55,352 nucleotides of DNA from an uncultured Thermoguttaceae bacterium. Its GTDB lineage: Bacteria; Planctomycetota; Planctomycetia; Pirellulales; Thermoguttaceae. The stretch covers positions 1 through 55,352 of the forward strand of contig CALFBP010000072.1 of the NCBI GenBank assembly GCA_937951625.1, in the 5' to 3' direction. This document shows, in pieces, positions 1 to 8,596 of the stretch (position 1 is the stretch's first letter; each line of letters begins with the position of its first letter). Below the pieces are notes generated by a model. That model had not been told where the DNA came from, searched no databases, and saw nothing but the letters and a program-made list of their open reading frames with translations. The position numbers were made by a program, and so were the translations under genes.

Positions 1-20
1 TGGCTTGTCCAGCAGTGCCC
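1..20 (+). repeat. REP palindrome, truncated by the window edge
   Basis: The window opens inside a REP-like unit whose full form has the core CTGCTGG-CTTGT-CCAGCAG, that is 7-bp arms around a 5-nt loop. Only the loop, the right arm and the tail are present here. It lies directly downstream of the RAYT stop codon, with an inverted copy on the other side of the transposase. Confidence 0.7.
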
Positions 21-32
21 GTCCGCGGTCAG

Positions 33-629
33 CTAGTCCGTTGCGTCCAGCCATTCGGCCGGCAGGGTGTGGACGGTCGGCAACGAGGCGTATTGTCGGG
101 GCGGATCGAGCAGGTAGTATCGGGCACTGGACCATGTCCAAGCCACGCTCCTCTTGACAAGCCCGTCACGGACGGGGTTAGGGTGCAGGTAGTCGATCGC
201 CGCAAGCACGGGGGAAGGCTTGGTCAGGTTCCGGTCGTACCCCGGACCCTCCTGCCAGGAACGGAACGTCATCACCCCGGGACGCTGGCGGATGGTCAAC
301 CGCTGCAAGAGGCGGCTGTGCGATTGGATCAGCAGTTGCTTGATGCGATAAGAAAACAGCCGCTCGATCGCTTTCAAGAGGGCGTCAATGGAGCCTGCCT
401 GGGGGAGGGGGTAGACGATCAGGTAAACGTGCTCGGGCATGAACACGAAGGCGGCAAGCCGATAACGATGGCCTTCCATCGCCCGGTCAATGCTCTCGGC
501 GAGCCTAGCGCGGCACACGTCGTTGGTCAGCCAGGGCCAACGGCGGTAGCAGGAAAAGGTCAGCTCGTGGACGTGGCCTGGGTCGTGGTAGTGCCGGACT
601 CGTTTGCGCTGGCCTGGAGGCGGCGTCAT
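33..629 (-). CDS. REP-associated tyrosine transposase (RAYT, Y1_Tnp family)
   Basis: About 198 aa. It resembles IS200-like single-strand transposases that act on REP palindromes. Visible landmarks are HVHELTFSCYRRW near the N terminus, the FMPEHVY segment where the HUH metal site belongs, GYDRNL with a candidate catalytic Tyr, and the family signature DYLHPNPVRDGLV followed by WTWSSARYY. The second His of HUH is Tyr here (codon 423-425), so metal binding may be impaired. The frame is open much further upstream, and an ATG at 704 lies 5 bp after the preceding stop. That version would translate a REP palindrome, so the ATG at 629 is preferred. REP copies flank the gene on both sides. The family is secure; activity is doubtful. 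Confidence 0.85.
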   Translation of the reverse strand: MTPPPGQRKRVRHYHDPGHVHELTFSCYRRWPWLTNDVCRARLAESIDRAMEGHRYRLAAFVFMPEHVYLIVYPLPQAGSIDALLKAIERLFSYRIKQLLIQSHSRLLQRLTIRQRPGVMTFRSWQEGPGYDRNLTKPSPVLAAIDYLHPNPVRDGLVKRSVAWTWSSARYYLLDPPRQYASLPTVHTLPAEWLDATD

Positions 630-653
630 CTCGACGATGGCATCCACACAGGG

Positions 654-681
654 AACTGCTGGACAAGCCAGCAGTGGCAGC
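654..681 (-). repeat. REP palindrome, inverted copy upstream of the RAYT gene
   Basis: Reads as the same CTGCTGG-CTTGT-CCAGCAG hairpin in minus orientation, between the companion ORF and the transposase start at 629. With the copy at 1-20 it brackets the transposase in opposite orientations, the usual RAYT arrangement. Confidence 0.75.
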
Positions 682-709
682 CGTGGGTGAGCGGGGGCGT
701 CCATTGCCG

Positions 710-1102
710 TCAGGTGCAAAATCGCCGCGTCGGTGAGGGCGGGGAGTTGCTCGGGGCGTCGTGGGCGGTCTTGGCATCGTCTTCTAGCTCGTCCAGGGCG
801 TCGAGCCAAGACTGGGGCATGACGCTGTCGGGAGGACGCCCGGGCGGGTCGATGGCCTGCTCCGAACCTGCCTCGCTGCCACCAGCGGCCAGTTGGCCGC
901 CGGACTGACCGGCACGTTGATTGGCAGCCTGCCACGCGGGCCGGCTGCTGGGTCGGGTAGCCGTTTGGGCGAAAAACGCCGCCAGATTCAAGTCCTTCGC
1001 CGCGACGACGGCGTCGGCGACTTCTTGCAAGGTCCGTTCGAAATCTGCCCGCATCTCGGCCAGATACGCCGCTCGATCCAACTTGGGCAACGGCTCGTCC
1101 AT
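710..1102 (-). CDS. Hypothetical protein, RAYT companion ORF
   Basis: A 130-aa protein of unknown function. A strong Shine-Dalgarno (AGGAGG) sits 6 bp before the ATG at 1102, which argues for a real gene. The N-terminal 45 residues look helical and are rich in Ala, Glu, Asp and Arg (MDEPLPKLDRAAYLAEM onward). The middle is low complexity (Gln, Gly, Ser, Ala), and an acidic patch (LDALDELEDDAK) lies near the C terminus. It ends 5 bp before an alternative ATG of the transposase, so the two are probably co-transcribed. It could be an accessory protein of the element or an unrelated host gene. I recognise no family. Confidence 0.55.
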   Translation of the reverse strand: MDEPLPKLDRAAYLAEMRADFERTLQEVADAVVAAKDLNLAAFFAQTATRPSSRPAWQAANQRAGQSGGQLAAGGSEAGSEQAIDPPGRPPDSVMPQSWLDALDELEDDAKTAHDAPSNSPPSPTRRFCT

Positions 1103-1153
1103 GGCAACCTCCTGGGCTGAAGCGAAAAAACCGGTTTACCCGAGTCACACAAA

Positions 1154-1548
1154 CTACCCAGCCAGGGCGCCATAGATATTTGCCAGACACTGAACGTGTT
1201 GGCGATACTCTTGGGGCTTGGGCTGCCGTGGGCCAGTTGGCTGGTGTGTTCGCTTAGCAAAGGCCAATATTGTCCCTGCCGAGGAAAAATCCCTTGGATG
1301 CATGTTGAGCAAGGTGGTCGAAGAAGGCGTTGAGGTGGTTCTCGTCCCCCAAGGGCAAATATCCCTCAAAAATCCCGCGATCCAAGCAGGCTAACACAAT
1401 TATTTGGCGTGAAAGACTGACCCACCGCTTGGCGAGGTTTACGGCATTGTTCTTTCTGGGCAATTCGTCATCCGCAGAGATGAACGCCTGTTTTGGAGGG
1501 GCCCCACCCTGAAGCCCTTTTGGTTGCGGCCGTGGACCTTGTCAGACT
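1154..1548 (-). pseudogene. Possible decayed coding sequence between rlmN and the RAYT cassette
   Basis: The minus strand holds a protein-like stretch (contains LAKRWVSLSRQIIVLACLDR and GDENHLNAFFDHLAQHASKG) running from about 1548 to a stop at 1254. It has no good start. In another frame it continues plausibly (EYRQHVQCLANIYGALAG, ending at 1154), which suggests a frameshifted remnant. I do not recognise the family. It may be chance, because high-GC DNA gives long open frames. Nothing else is visible in 1103-1548. Confidence 0.25.
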
Positions 1549-2607
1549 TTAAGTCTCTGGAGCGCGAGTCGGGCCGGAATATGCCGTGCTGCGCCGCAAC
1601 TGGCCGCAAGCAGCGTCAATGCGGTCCCCTTTTCGATAGCGAATCGCCACGCTCAGCCCGTTCTGCTGGAGGATTTCAGCGAAACGGACCGTGGCTGTGG
1701 ACTTTGGCGTGCGGTAGGGCAGTTCGGCGACGGGGTTGAAGGGGATGAGATTGACCAGGGCTGGCCGACCTTTGAGCCGAGCTGCGAGTTGGTGGGCATG
1801 TTCCGGCTGATCGTTGAGGCCCGCCAACAGCACGTACTCGAATGTCACGCGCCGACCCGTCTTCGCGAAATACTCGTCGGCCGCTTCAAGGATTCTCTCG
1901 ATGCCGATCTTGCGGTTCGTGGGCACGAGGCGAGTGCGGAGTTCGTCGTTGGGGGCGTGGAGGGATACAGCCAGATGGTATTGGCAGTCGAGCTCGGCCA
2001 AACGGCGGATGCCCGGAACCAATCCTACGGTGGAGATCGTGATCCGGCGGGCACTGATGCCCAAACCATCCGGCCGGTTGGCGGTTTCGAGCGCCGGCAA
2101 GAGCCGCGGGAGGTTGGCCAAGGGTTCGCCCATGCCCATGACGACGATGTGGGTCAAGCGTTCGTCTTTGGGCAACAGGCGTTGCAGGCGGAGCAACTGT
2201 TCGAGGATTTCGCCGGTCGAGAGGTTGCGGGCCACGCCGTCCAAGCCGCTGGCGCAAAACACGCAGCCCATGGCGCAGCCCACTTGCGTGCTGATACACG
2301 CCGTGCGGTGCTCTTTATCGTCGCGGAGCAAGACGCATTCGATACGATGGCCATCAGCAAGTTCGAGCAGGAGCTTTTCAGTCCCGTCGGGCGACTCTCG
2401 GTGTGCGGCGACCTTGGCACTCCAGATCGTGAATTCCGCGGCCAGCAACCCTCGCAGCGATTTGCCCAAATCGGTCATTTCTTCGAAGCTCTCGGCCCGC
2501 TCGGCGAACAACCAGCGGCGGACCTGGGCGGCACGATAGGCGGGCAAATCGCGCTGGGCCAGCCAGTCGCGAAATTGTTCGGAGGTTTGATCGAGCAGAT
2601 GCAACAC
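1549..2607 (-). CDS. rlmN: 23S rRNA (adenine(2503)-C(2))-methyltransferase RlmN
   Basis: 352 aa, full length. A radical-SAM dual-specificity RNA methyltransferase that methylates C2 of A2503 in 23S rRNA, and in many bacteria A37 of some tRNAs. The radical-SAM cluster CxxxCxxC is at residues 111, 115 and 118 (GCAMGCVFCASG). The SAM-contact GEPL segment follows (MGMGEPLANL). The C-terminal AACGQL (Cys near 334) is the conserved methyl-accepting cysteine, so both catalytic cysteines are intact. It lies 165 bp downstream of the quinone reductase and may be read from the same strand transcript or its own promoter. Identification is firm. Confidence 0.96.
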   Translation of the reverse strand: MLHLLDQTSEQFRDWLAQRDLPAYRAAQVRRWLFAERAESFEEMTDLGKSLRGLLAAEFTIWSAKVAAHRESPDGTEKLLLELADGHRIECVLLRDDKEHRTACISTQVGCAMGCVFCASGLDGVARNLSTGEILEQLLRLQRLLPKDERLTHIVVMGMGEPLANLPRLLPALETANRPDGLGISARRITISTVGLVPGIRRLAELDCQYHLAVSLHAPNDELRTRLVPTNRKIGIERILEAADEYFAKTGRRVTFEYVLLAGLNDQPEHAHQLAARLKGRPALVNLIPFNPVAELPYRTPKSTATVRFAEILQQNGLSVAIRYRKGDRIDAACGQLRRSTAYSGPTRAPET

Positions 2608-2772
2608 GAATCGCCAGCGATTGAGACAGAAGACCGAAGCCGAAATCCCTCGACCGCCAACGCGGCTTTTGCCACGCGCGGCCTGAGAATGTTGAGCCTT
2701 TCAAGCATTCTACCGCTTCGCTGGACGGCGGGAAATCGTAGCAGAAATCGGGCTGCCGGAGGCGTCGCGGAG

Positions 2773-3357
2773 CTAGCGCGGCGCAAAGTGCTCACGCGTG
2801 ATTTGCCGCACTTCTTCGAGCCACTGGCGGCGCTGTTCGAGGGTGCTCAGGACGATCGACTCGAAGTTGCGGCGGCGGAAATCGCGGACGCCGCAAAAAC
2901 CGAAGATGCAGGTCTTCCAAAGGTTTTCCAGCGGGTCGCCGAAGACCGCCAGCTCCACGTCCCGCGGGGTGTTGGAGGTGGTGAACACCAACGCCCGTTT
3001 GCCTGCCAAGTGCTCGATGATCTTCCCGCCGGGACCGAATTCGTAGGCCACGCCTTGCCGGAACACCCGGTCGATCCAGCCCTTGAGGATGGCGGGCGGC
3101 TGGGCCCACCAATTGGGATGCACGATCACGTAGCCGTCGGCAAAGCGGACCTCGTCGCAATGACGTTGCACCACGGGATCGACGGGAGCGTCCTTGGGGA
3201 TTTGGTCGTGGGGCAGGATCGGATCGAAGGATTCGGCGTACAAGTCGTGGAAGGTGACCTCGTGACCTGCGGCCTGAAGCGTCTGGACCGCCGTCTCGGC
3301 GATGGCATGGCAAAAACTTCCGGGATGCTGATGTCCAAGAATGACAAGCACGTTCAT
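2773..3357 (-). CDS. NAD(P)H dehydrogenase (quinone), flavodoxin-like fold (KefF/NQO type)
   Basis: 194 aa, a normal length for the family. These FMN or FAD enzymes reduce quinones by two electrons from NAD(P)H in the cytoplasm. Evidence: the N-terminal strand and phosphate loop (MNVLVILGHQHPGSF), the PNWWAQPPAILKGWIDRV signature around the isoalloxazine site, and the FGPGGKI segment. It lies 29 bp after the thioesterase stop on the same strand, so the two are likely co-transcribed. Substrate cannot be read from the sequence. Confidence 0.88.
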   Translation of the reverse strand: MNVLVILGHQHPGSFCHAIAETAVQTLQAAGHEVTFHDLYAESFDPILPHDQIPKDAPVDPVVQRHCDEVRFADGYVIVHPNWWAQPPAILKGWIDRVFRQGVAYEFGPGGKIIEHLAGKRALVFTTSNTPRDVELAVFGDPLENLWKTCIFGFCGVRDFRRRNFESIVLSTLEQRRQWLEEVRQITREHFAPR

Positions 3358-3386
3358 GGGCAGGGACTCCGGATTCGGGGCAAGGA

Positions 3387-3845
3387 TTAAGCGATTGGGG
3401 TCGCACGCCGCCGACCGTCTTTCGCATCGCCCTCCAAGGAGACGACGGGAAAGGACTCAGCGACTTCGGGTGGGACGCGGGCTGGTTGACGGGCGGCGTA
3501 GTCGATGAAGGCCCAGCGGGTCTCGGCGGTGGCCAAGTGCCGTCCGTCTGACTTGCGGAAGATCACGTAGCGGCGCAGGGAGGTGGCCTTGCGCATCGCG
3601 GCGACCCAAGTCCGCACCACCACGCGGTCGCCGGCGAAGGCCGGCTGAAGATATTCGATCGTGTGGGCCCGAACCACCCAGCCCTGTCCCAATGCCAGAT
3701 AACGCTCTGCCGGCCAGCCCAGGGCGGTGGAATGGGCCAAGGCCGCCGCCTGCATCCACTCGACGTAAGCCACGTTGCTGGCGTGGTTCAAGGCGTCGAT
3801 CTCCAAGTCGCTTACGGTGTGTTCGTAATCGAAGAAAGCGGACAT
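3387..3845 (-). CDS. Acyl-CoA/acyl-ACP thioesterase, 4HBT hotdog family
   Basis: 152 aa, single hotdog domain. It begins with the family pattern DALNHASNVAYVEWMQ (compare D-x-x-x-H-x-x-N-x-x-Y in 4-hydroxybenzoyl-CoA-type thioesterases). The central strand GDRVVVRTWV and the RWAFID segment fit the fold. Members hydrolyse acyl-CoA or acyl-ACP thioesters; the chain specificity here is unknown. It lies 54 bp after the glycogen phosphorylase stop and 29 bp before the quinone reductase. The last 25 residues are Arg/Ala/Pro-rich and poorly conserved. Confidence 0.88.
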   Translation of the reverse strand: MSAFFDYEHTVSDLEIDALNHASNVAYVEWMQAAALAHSTALGWPAERYLALGQGWVVRAHTIEYLQPAFAGDRVVVRTWVAAMRKATSLRRYVIFRKSDGRHLATAETRWAFIDYAARQPARVPPEVAESFPVVSLEGDAKDGRRRATPIA

Positions 3846-3899
3846 GGGAAGGGTTGGACAGGGAGCTTCAGGCTGGATGTCCTGCCCCGCGAACCTGCG

Positions 3900-6098
3900 T
3901 CAGCGAATGTTCATATCGCAACTGATGCCGCCGGCGGCGGGCAAGTAGGCGTGGCGGACGTAGTCGGCCACCATCCGGTCGGCGCTGAAGCGCCAGGCCA
4001 GAGTGCTGATCGAATTCATCATCCGCCTGATCCACTGGCGGGGCAGGCCGTCGATGTCGCGATCGTAGTACAAGGGGATGACTTGCTTTTGGAGCGTTTC
4101 GTAAAGGGCCTCGGCGTCGCGGGCATCCGTGACGTCGTCGCGGGCATGGCTGGCCCCTTCGCCGATGGCGAACCCATTCGAGCCGTCGTAGGCTTCGGCC
4201 CACCAGCCGTCGAGAATCGAGAGGTTCAACGCCCCGTTCAGCACGGCCTTCTGGCCGCTGGTGCCGGAGGCCTCGAGGGGACGGCGGGGATTGTTGAGCC
4301 AGACGTCGACGCCCTGAACCATGTGGCGGCAGACGTTGATGTCGTAATCCTCGATGAAGGCCACACGGCCGGCGAAGCGAGGGTCGCGATGGAGGTTGGC
4401 GATTTTTTGGATCAGCCGCTTGCCCGGCTCGTCGGCCGGATGCGCCTTGCCTGCGAAGATCAATTGGATGGGCCTTTCCGGGTCGTTGATCATCGCCGCG
4501 AGGCGGTCAAGCTGGTACATGATCAGATCCGCCCGTTTGTAGGTGGCGAAACGCCGGGCGAAGCCGATGGTGAGAATGTTGGGATCGAGCATGTTGCGTG
4601 CGGCCTCGACGGCTTCGTCGCTCTCGCCGCGGCGTCGGCATTGGCGGCTGACCCGCCGCCGCACGAACGCGAGGAGCTGGTTTTTGAGGGCATGGTGGGT
4701 TTCCCAGAGCTCGCCCGGATCGACGTGATGGATTTCCTGCCAGACTTCCGGTTCGCCCATGCGGCGGTCCCAGTCGGCGGGAAAATACCGGTCGTACAAT
4801 TGGCGCATCTGGTAGGCGAGCCAACTGGGGATATGCACGCCATTGGTGATGTGTCCGATGGGGATTTCATCCTCGACGCGCCAGGGCCATAAGTGGGCCC
4901 ACATCCGCCGCGTCACCCGACCGTGAAGATTGCTCACCGCGTTGGCCCGCCGCGAGAGCTTTAGTCCTAACACGGTCATGCAGAACGTCTCGTGCTCGTT
5001 CTGCGGTTCCACCCGGCCTAGACCCATCAGTTGCTGAGGCGAAATGCCTAATTCGTCGCGCAGAGGTCCGAGGTGTTCCTCGATCAGGTGGGCGTCGAAG
5101 CGGTCGTGTCCGGCGGGAACGGGTGTGTGCGTGGTGAACACGGTGTGTTCGGCCACGTCGCGGAGGGCCTCATCAAAGCTCAAGCCGTTGTCCTTCATGC
5201 GTTCCCGGATCGCCTCCAACGTGGCGAAGGCGCTATGACCCTCGTTGAGGTGATAGACGCCGGGGCGGATTCCTAGGGCCCGCAGCGCTCGAACCCCTCC
5301 CACCCCGGCCACCAATTCCTGGCGGATCCGCGTTCGATTGTCGCCGCCGTAGAGACGCGACGTCAGGTCGCGATCCTCTGGCCGGTTTCCGTCCACGTCG
5401 CTATCCATCAAAAGCAGATTCACGCGGCCAACGCGCATCAAACGCACCTTGACGAACAGGCAACCCGTCCGCGTGCAAATCTCGATCGTTACCGGTTTTC
5501 CGTCGGGGCCTCGGGCGGGCTCCAAGGGAAGATTCTCGGCCTTGATGTCGAGGTATTCTTCTTGCTGCCAACCATTGATGTCCAGATGCTGCTTGAAATA
5601 CCCCTGATGGTAGAACAGACCGACCGCCACCAACGGCACGCCCAACCCGCTGGCGCTCTTGATATGGTCGCCTGACAGTACCCCCAGCCCACCCGAGTAG
5701 ATCGGCACCGATTCGTGAACACCGAACTCCAGCGAGAAATAGGCTACCGGCTTGGACCCCAACACGCCTGCATTCGTTCGCGCCCAATGCGGCACGTCGC
5801 CCAGGTATTCCTTCAACCGCCGATACGCATGATTGATGCGACTATAAAGCACCAGTTCCGCCGCTCGCATTTCCAATCGTTCAGGAGTGAACTCCTTGAG
5901 CAACGCGATGGGATTGTGGTCGAGCTGGCGCCAACGAATCGGGTCCAGGTCGCGAAACAGACTGATCACGTCGGGATTCCAACTCCACCACAGATTGCTC
6001 GCCAAAGTCATGCACTTGTCATACAAGCTTTCGGCGCTCAACAGCGGGGGGAACGTAGGCCGAGGACTCGTCGAGGAAACCGTTACGGTCTGACTCAT
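3900..6098 (-). CDS. glgP: Alpha-glucan phosphorylase (short form with N-terminal DUF3417)
   Basis: About 732 aa. Releases glucose-1-phosphate from glycogen or maltodextrin using pyridoxal phosphate. It is the DUF3417-containing type: LASNLWWSWNPDV near the N terminus, then AYFSLEFGVHESVPIYSGGLG, HLNEGHSAF and HTPVPAGHDRF. ASGTSGQKAVLNG carries the PLP-binding lysine, in the position where relatives have SGTSGMK. A GTG at 6110 could start the frame four codons earlier. The ATG at 6098 has AGGTG about 11 nt upstream and is preferred. A perfect TATAAT -10 lies 57 bp upstream. It heads a likely operon with the thioesterase and quinone reductase. Confidence 0.93.
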   Translation of the reverse strand: MSQTVTVSSTSPRPTFPPLLSAESLYDKCMTLASNLWWSWNPDVISLFRDLDPIRWRQLDHNPIALLKEFTPERLEMRAAELVLYSRINHAYRRLKEYLGDVPHWARTNAGVLGSKPVAYFSLEFGVHESVPIYSGGLGVLSGDHIKSASGLGVPLVAVGLFYHQGYFKQHLDINGWQQEEYLDIKAENLPLEPARGPDGKPVTIEICTRTGCLFVKVRLMRVGRVNLLLMDSDVDGNRPEDRDLTSRLYGGDNRTRIRQELVAGVGGVRALRALGIRPGVYHLNEGHSAFATLEAIRERMKDNGLSFDEALRDVAEHTVFTTHTPVPAGHDRFDAHLIEEHLGPLRDELGISPQQLMGLGRVEPQNEHETFCMTVLGLKLSRRANAVSNLHGRVTRRMWAHLWPWRVEDEIPIGHITNGVHIPSWLAYQMRQLYDRYFPADWDRRMGEPEVWQEIHHVDPGELWETHHALKNQLLAFVRRRVSRQCRRRGESDEAVEAARNMLDPNILTIGFARRFATYKRADLIMYQLDRLAAMINDPERPIQLIFAGKAHPADEPGKRLIQKIANLHRDPRFAGRVAFIEDYDINVCRHMVQGVDVWLNNPRRPLEASGTSGQKAVLNGALNLSILDGWWAEAYDGSNGFAIGEGASHARDDVTDARDAEALYETLQKQVIPLYYDRDIDGLPRQWIRRMMNSISTLAWRFSADRMVADYVRHAYLPAAGGISCDMNIR

Positions 6099-6154
6099 GG
6101 TAAAAAGCACCTGTACGTACGTCTGAATCGCGGAAACGCATTCCAGAAGCAGAA

Positions 6155-6160
6155 ATTATA
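6155..6160 (-). promoter_or_regulatory. Candidate -10 box for glgP
   Basis: Reads TATAAT on the minus strand, a perfect consensus, about 57 bp before the glgP ATG. No good -35 lies 16-19 bp upstream; a TTGACT is 21 bp away, which is too far for a standard promoter. Confidence 0.4.
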
Positions 6161-6212
6161 CTGACGTGTCGCGAATTTCCGAGTCAAGACTTGTCTAATA
6201 GCGGAAGTTCAT

Positions 6213-6246
6213 TTGTTAACGAGCAATCGATATCTAAAATAGATAT
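6213..6246 (+). promoter_or_regulatory. Candidate lpxD promoter overlapped by a 7-bp palindrome
   Basis: TTGTTA (6213-6218), a 16-bp spacer and TAAAAT (6235-6240) fit a sigma-70 promoter facing lpxD. A perfect inverted repeat, ATATCTA-AAA-TAGATAT (6230-6246), covers the -10, as an operator would. The surrounding 6180-6260 is far more AT-rich than its neighbourhood. The 5' leader to lpxD would be about 210 nt. Confidence 0.35.
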
Positions 6247-6457
6247 TTAAATTATAAGGAGTTGCGTCCACTTTTAAGACGCCGGATTATATCGCAAGGG
6301 GGACGGCGTTGCGACCCCACTCCCCTGCACCCCCCAAGCACCCAAGCACCCCGGATGCTCTTGCCTGGTTTACGGAGATGCGGTAAGATTCGCGGCGTTG
6401 CCTATCTCCCGCTATTGGGGGCGCCAAGGAACGGATTCTCGTCGAAAGGACGGAGAC

Positions 6458-7504
6458 ATGCAAGCGACCCTCGGTGAGCTTGCGGCGATGGTGGATGGCC
6501 ATCTGATCGGCGACGCAAGCATCGTGATATCCGGGGCTGCGCCGCTGCACGAGGCGGGCCCAGGGCAGATTACTCTGATCGACGCTGCGGAAAAAAACGG
6601 GTGCTTGGCGAGGAGCGGGGCAACGGCGGCCGTGGTTCCCCTCGCGCTCACCCCGAATGGCATCCCCGTGATTCAGGCCGAAAATGTGCATCAGGCGTTT
6701 TCTAAAATGGTGGCCTATTTCCGCCCGCCTCGGCCTTGCCAACGCCTAGGAATCAGTCCCTTGGCCTTCGTCAGTCCCACGGCGAAGATCGGCAGGAACG
6801 TCGATATCCATCCGTTCGCCATGATCGGCGACGAGGTGGAGATCGGCGACAACGCCACGATCCACTCAGGCGTTCGCATCCTCGCCGGGTCGCGGGTGGG
6901 GCCGGATTCGACCATCTTTCCCAACGCGGTATTGTACGAGAACACGGTCGTCGGGGCTCGTTGCGTCATCCACGCCAACGCAGTGCTGGGGGCCTATGGG
7001 TTCGGATATTCGAGCGTGAATGGCCGTCATTGCCTATCGGCCCAGCTTGGCAACGTGGTGGTCGAGGATGACGTCGAGATTGGTGCGGGCACGACGATCG
7101 ATCGCGGCACCTACGGGTCCACACGGATTGGCGAGGGCACGAAGATCGACAATCAGGTGATGATCGCCCACAACTGCCGCATCGGCCGACACAACATGCT
7201 TTGCGCCCAAGTGGGAATCGCCGGCAGCACGACCACCGGCGACCATGTGGTGATGGCGGGCCAAGTGGGAGTGCGCGACCATGTGCATATTGGCGACAAG
7301 GCGGTGCTTGGGGCCATGGCGGGGGTGATCAACGACGTGCCCGACAACGCCCGCATGGTCGGAATCCCCGCCACCCCCGAACGCGAACAAATGCTCAAGC
7401 AAGCGGCGTTGAGCAAGTTGCCGGAAATGCGCCGCGAACTGAAGCAGCTCCAGGCCGCCGTGGAGCGGTTGATGCGTGAACATGGGGAAAAGCCCCCACG
7501 TTGA
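6458..7504 (+). CDS. lpxD: UDP-3-O-(3-hydroxyacyl)glucosamine N-acyltransferase LpxD
   Basis: 348 aa. Third step of lipid A synthesis: transfers a 3-hydroxyacyl chain from ACP to the 2-amino group of UDP-3-O-acyl-glucosamine. An N-terminal uridine-binding domain (residues 1-100) is followed by a left-handed beta-helix of hexapeptide repeats such as IGDNAT, IGAGTT and [17 protein letters not shown] contains the catalytic His. The C-terminal helix ([12 protein letters not shown]) fits the trimer-forming tail. The ATG at 6458 follows an AAAGGACGGAG ribosome-binding site; a start at 6398 lacks one. It lies 72 bp before lpxI, so they probably form an operon. Confidence 0.95.
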   Translation: MQATLGELAAMVDGHLIGDASIVISGAAPLHEAGPGQITLIDAAEKNGCLARSGATAAVVPLALTPNGIPVIQAENVHQAFSKMVAYFRPPRPCQRLGISPLAFVSPTAKIGRNVDIHPFAMIGDEVEIGDNATIHSGVRILAGSRVGPDSTIFPNAVLYENTVVGARCVIHANAVLGAYGFGYSSVNGRHCLSAQLGNVVVEDDVEIGAGTTIDRGTYGSTRIGEGTKIDNQVMIAHNCRIGRHNMLCAQVGIAGSTTTGDHVVMAGQVGVRDHVHIGDKAVLGAMAGVINDVPDNARMVGIPATPEREQMLKQAALSKLPEMRRELKQLQAAVERLMREHGEKPPR

Positions 7505-7576
7505 TTCGCCCGCCGGCTTGGCCCCGTTCCACGCGGCAAAGTCGGCGATTTTGAACCGGCGTGTCCTTGTCGAGTC

Positions 7577-8596
7577 ATGGATCCCAGCCCGAAGCCCCCC
7601 TTGCCAGATACCCCTTCGGCCCGACGCATCGGCTTGCTGGCCGGATGGGGACGTTATCCCCTGGTGATCGCAGAATCCCTGAAGCGTCAAGGCTGCGAGA
7701 CGTACTGCCTTGGCCTGGCGGGGCACGCGGACCCAGCCTTGGCCGAGCGGTGTTGCGAGTTTCGGTGGATCGGCCTGGCCAAACTGGGTCAGGCGATCCG
7801 CTATTTCCGACGGCGCCGGGTGACCGAGGCGGTCATGGCCGGCAAGATCCACAAGACCGTCCTGTTTCAACCCTGGATGTGGCTCCGGCTTTTGCCCGAC
7901 TGGCGCATGCTTCGGGAAGCGATCCCGCACTTTCTCACGCGTCGCAAGGACTGCCGCGACGATAGCCTCTTGACCATGATGGTCGAGGCGTTTGCGGCCG
8001 ACGGGATTCGCTTCCTGCCTCCCACCGACTTCGCTCCTGACTTGCTGGTCAAGCCCGGTGTGTTGACCCGGCGGCGGCCCTCGGCCTGGCAGCGAAAGGA
8101 CATCGCCTTCGGCTGGACGCTAGCCAAGGAGATGGGACGTCTGGACGTGGGCCAAAGCGTCGCCGTCAAGGCCCAGGCCGTCCTCGCCGTCGAGGCGATT
8201 GAAGGAACCGATGCCTGCATCCGCCGGGCGGGAAGGCTCTGTCCGGCGGGCGGGTTCACGGTGGTCAAGGTCGCCAAGCCTCAACAGGACATGCGGTTCG
8301 ACGTGCCTACGATCGGCCTGGGCACCCTGCAATCCATGGTCGAAGCCGGGGCCCTCGTTCTGGCCGTCGAGGCCCACCGCACGATCATCGTCGATGAACC
8401 CGAGGTGGTCGATTTCGCCAATCGGCATGGGCTGATTATTGTCGCTTTGACGGAACCGGCCGTTGGAGAGCGCGGGCCGGAAGCCGAGATCGCGTTCAAG
8501 CAAGACGATCTGCGCGATACGCTCGCCTCGCGGATCGAGACGGAAGAGGAGAATTCGCGCGGGACGGGTATTCCAGCGGTGAACGACCAGCGTTGA
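7577..8596 (+). CDS. lpxI: UDP-2,3-diacylglucosamine pyrophosphatase LpxI (DUF1009)
   Basis: 339 aa. Hydrolyses UDP-2,3-diacylglucosamine to lipid X, the step done by LpxH in enterobacteria. Evidence: N-terminal GLLAGWGRYPLVIAESLK, VMAGKIHKT, a middle CRDDSLL, VAVKAQAVLAVEAIEGTD, and MRFDVPTIGLGT, which holds the conserved Asp of the family. It follows lpxD, which supports lipid A as its pathway. The last 25 residues (EEENSRGTG onward) extend beyond the usual end. Confidence 0.95.
   Translation: MDPSPKPPLPDTPSARRIGLLAGWGRYPLVIAESLKRQGCETYCLGLAGHADPALAERCCEFRWIGLAKLGQAIRYFRRRRVTEAVMAGKIHKTVLFQPWMWLRLLPDWRMLREAIPHFLTRRKDCRDDSLLTMMVEAFAADGIRFLPPTDFAPDLLVKPGVLTRRRPSAWQRKDIAFGWTLAKEMGRLDVGQSVAVKAQAVLAVEAIEGTDACIRRAGRLCPAGGFTVVKVAKPQQDMRFDVPTIGLGTLQSMVEAGALVLAVEAHRTIIVDEPEVVDFANRHGLIIVALTEPAVGERGPEAEIAFKQDDLRDTLASRIETEEENSRGTGIPAVNDQR

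Noticed and set aside
1789-3390. A 533-aa plus frame opposite rlmN and the quinone reductase
   Set aside because: Both minus genes have full motifs; the plus frame crosses their boundary and shows nothing protein-like.
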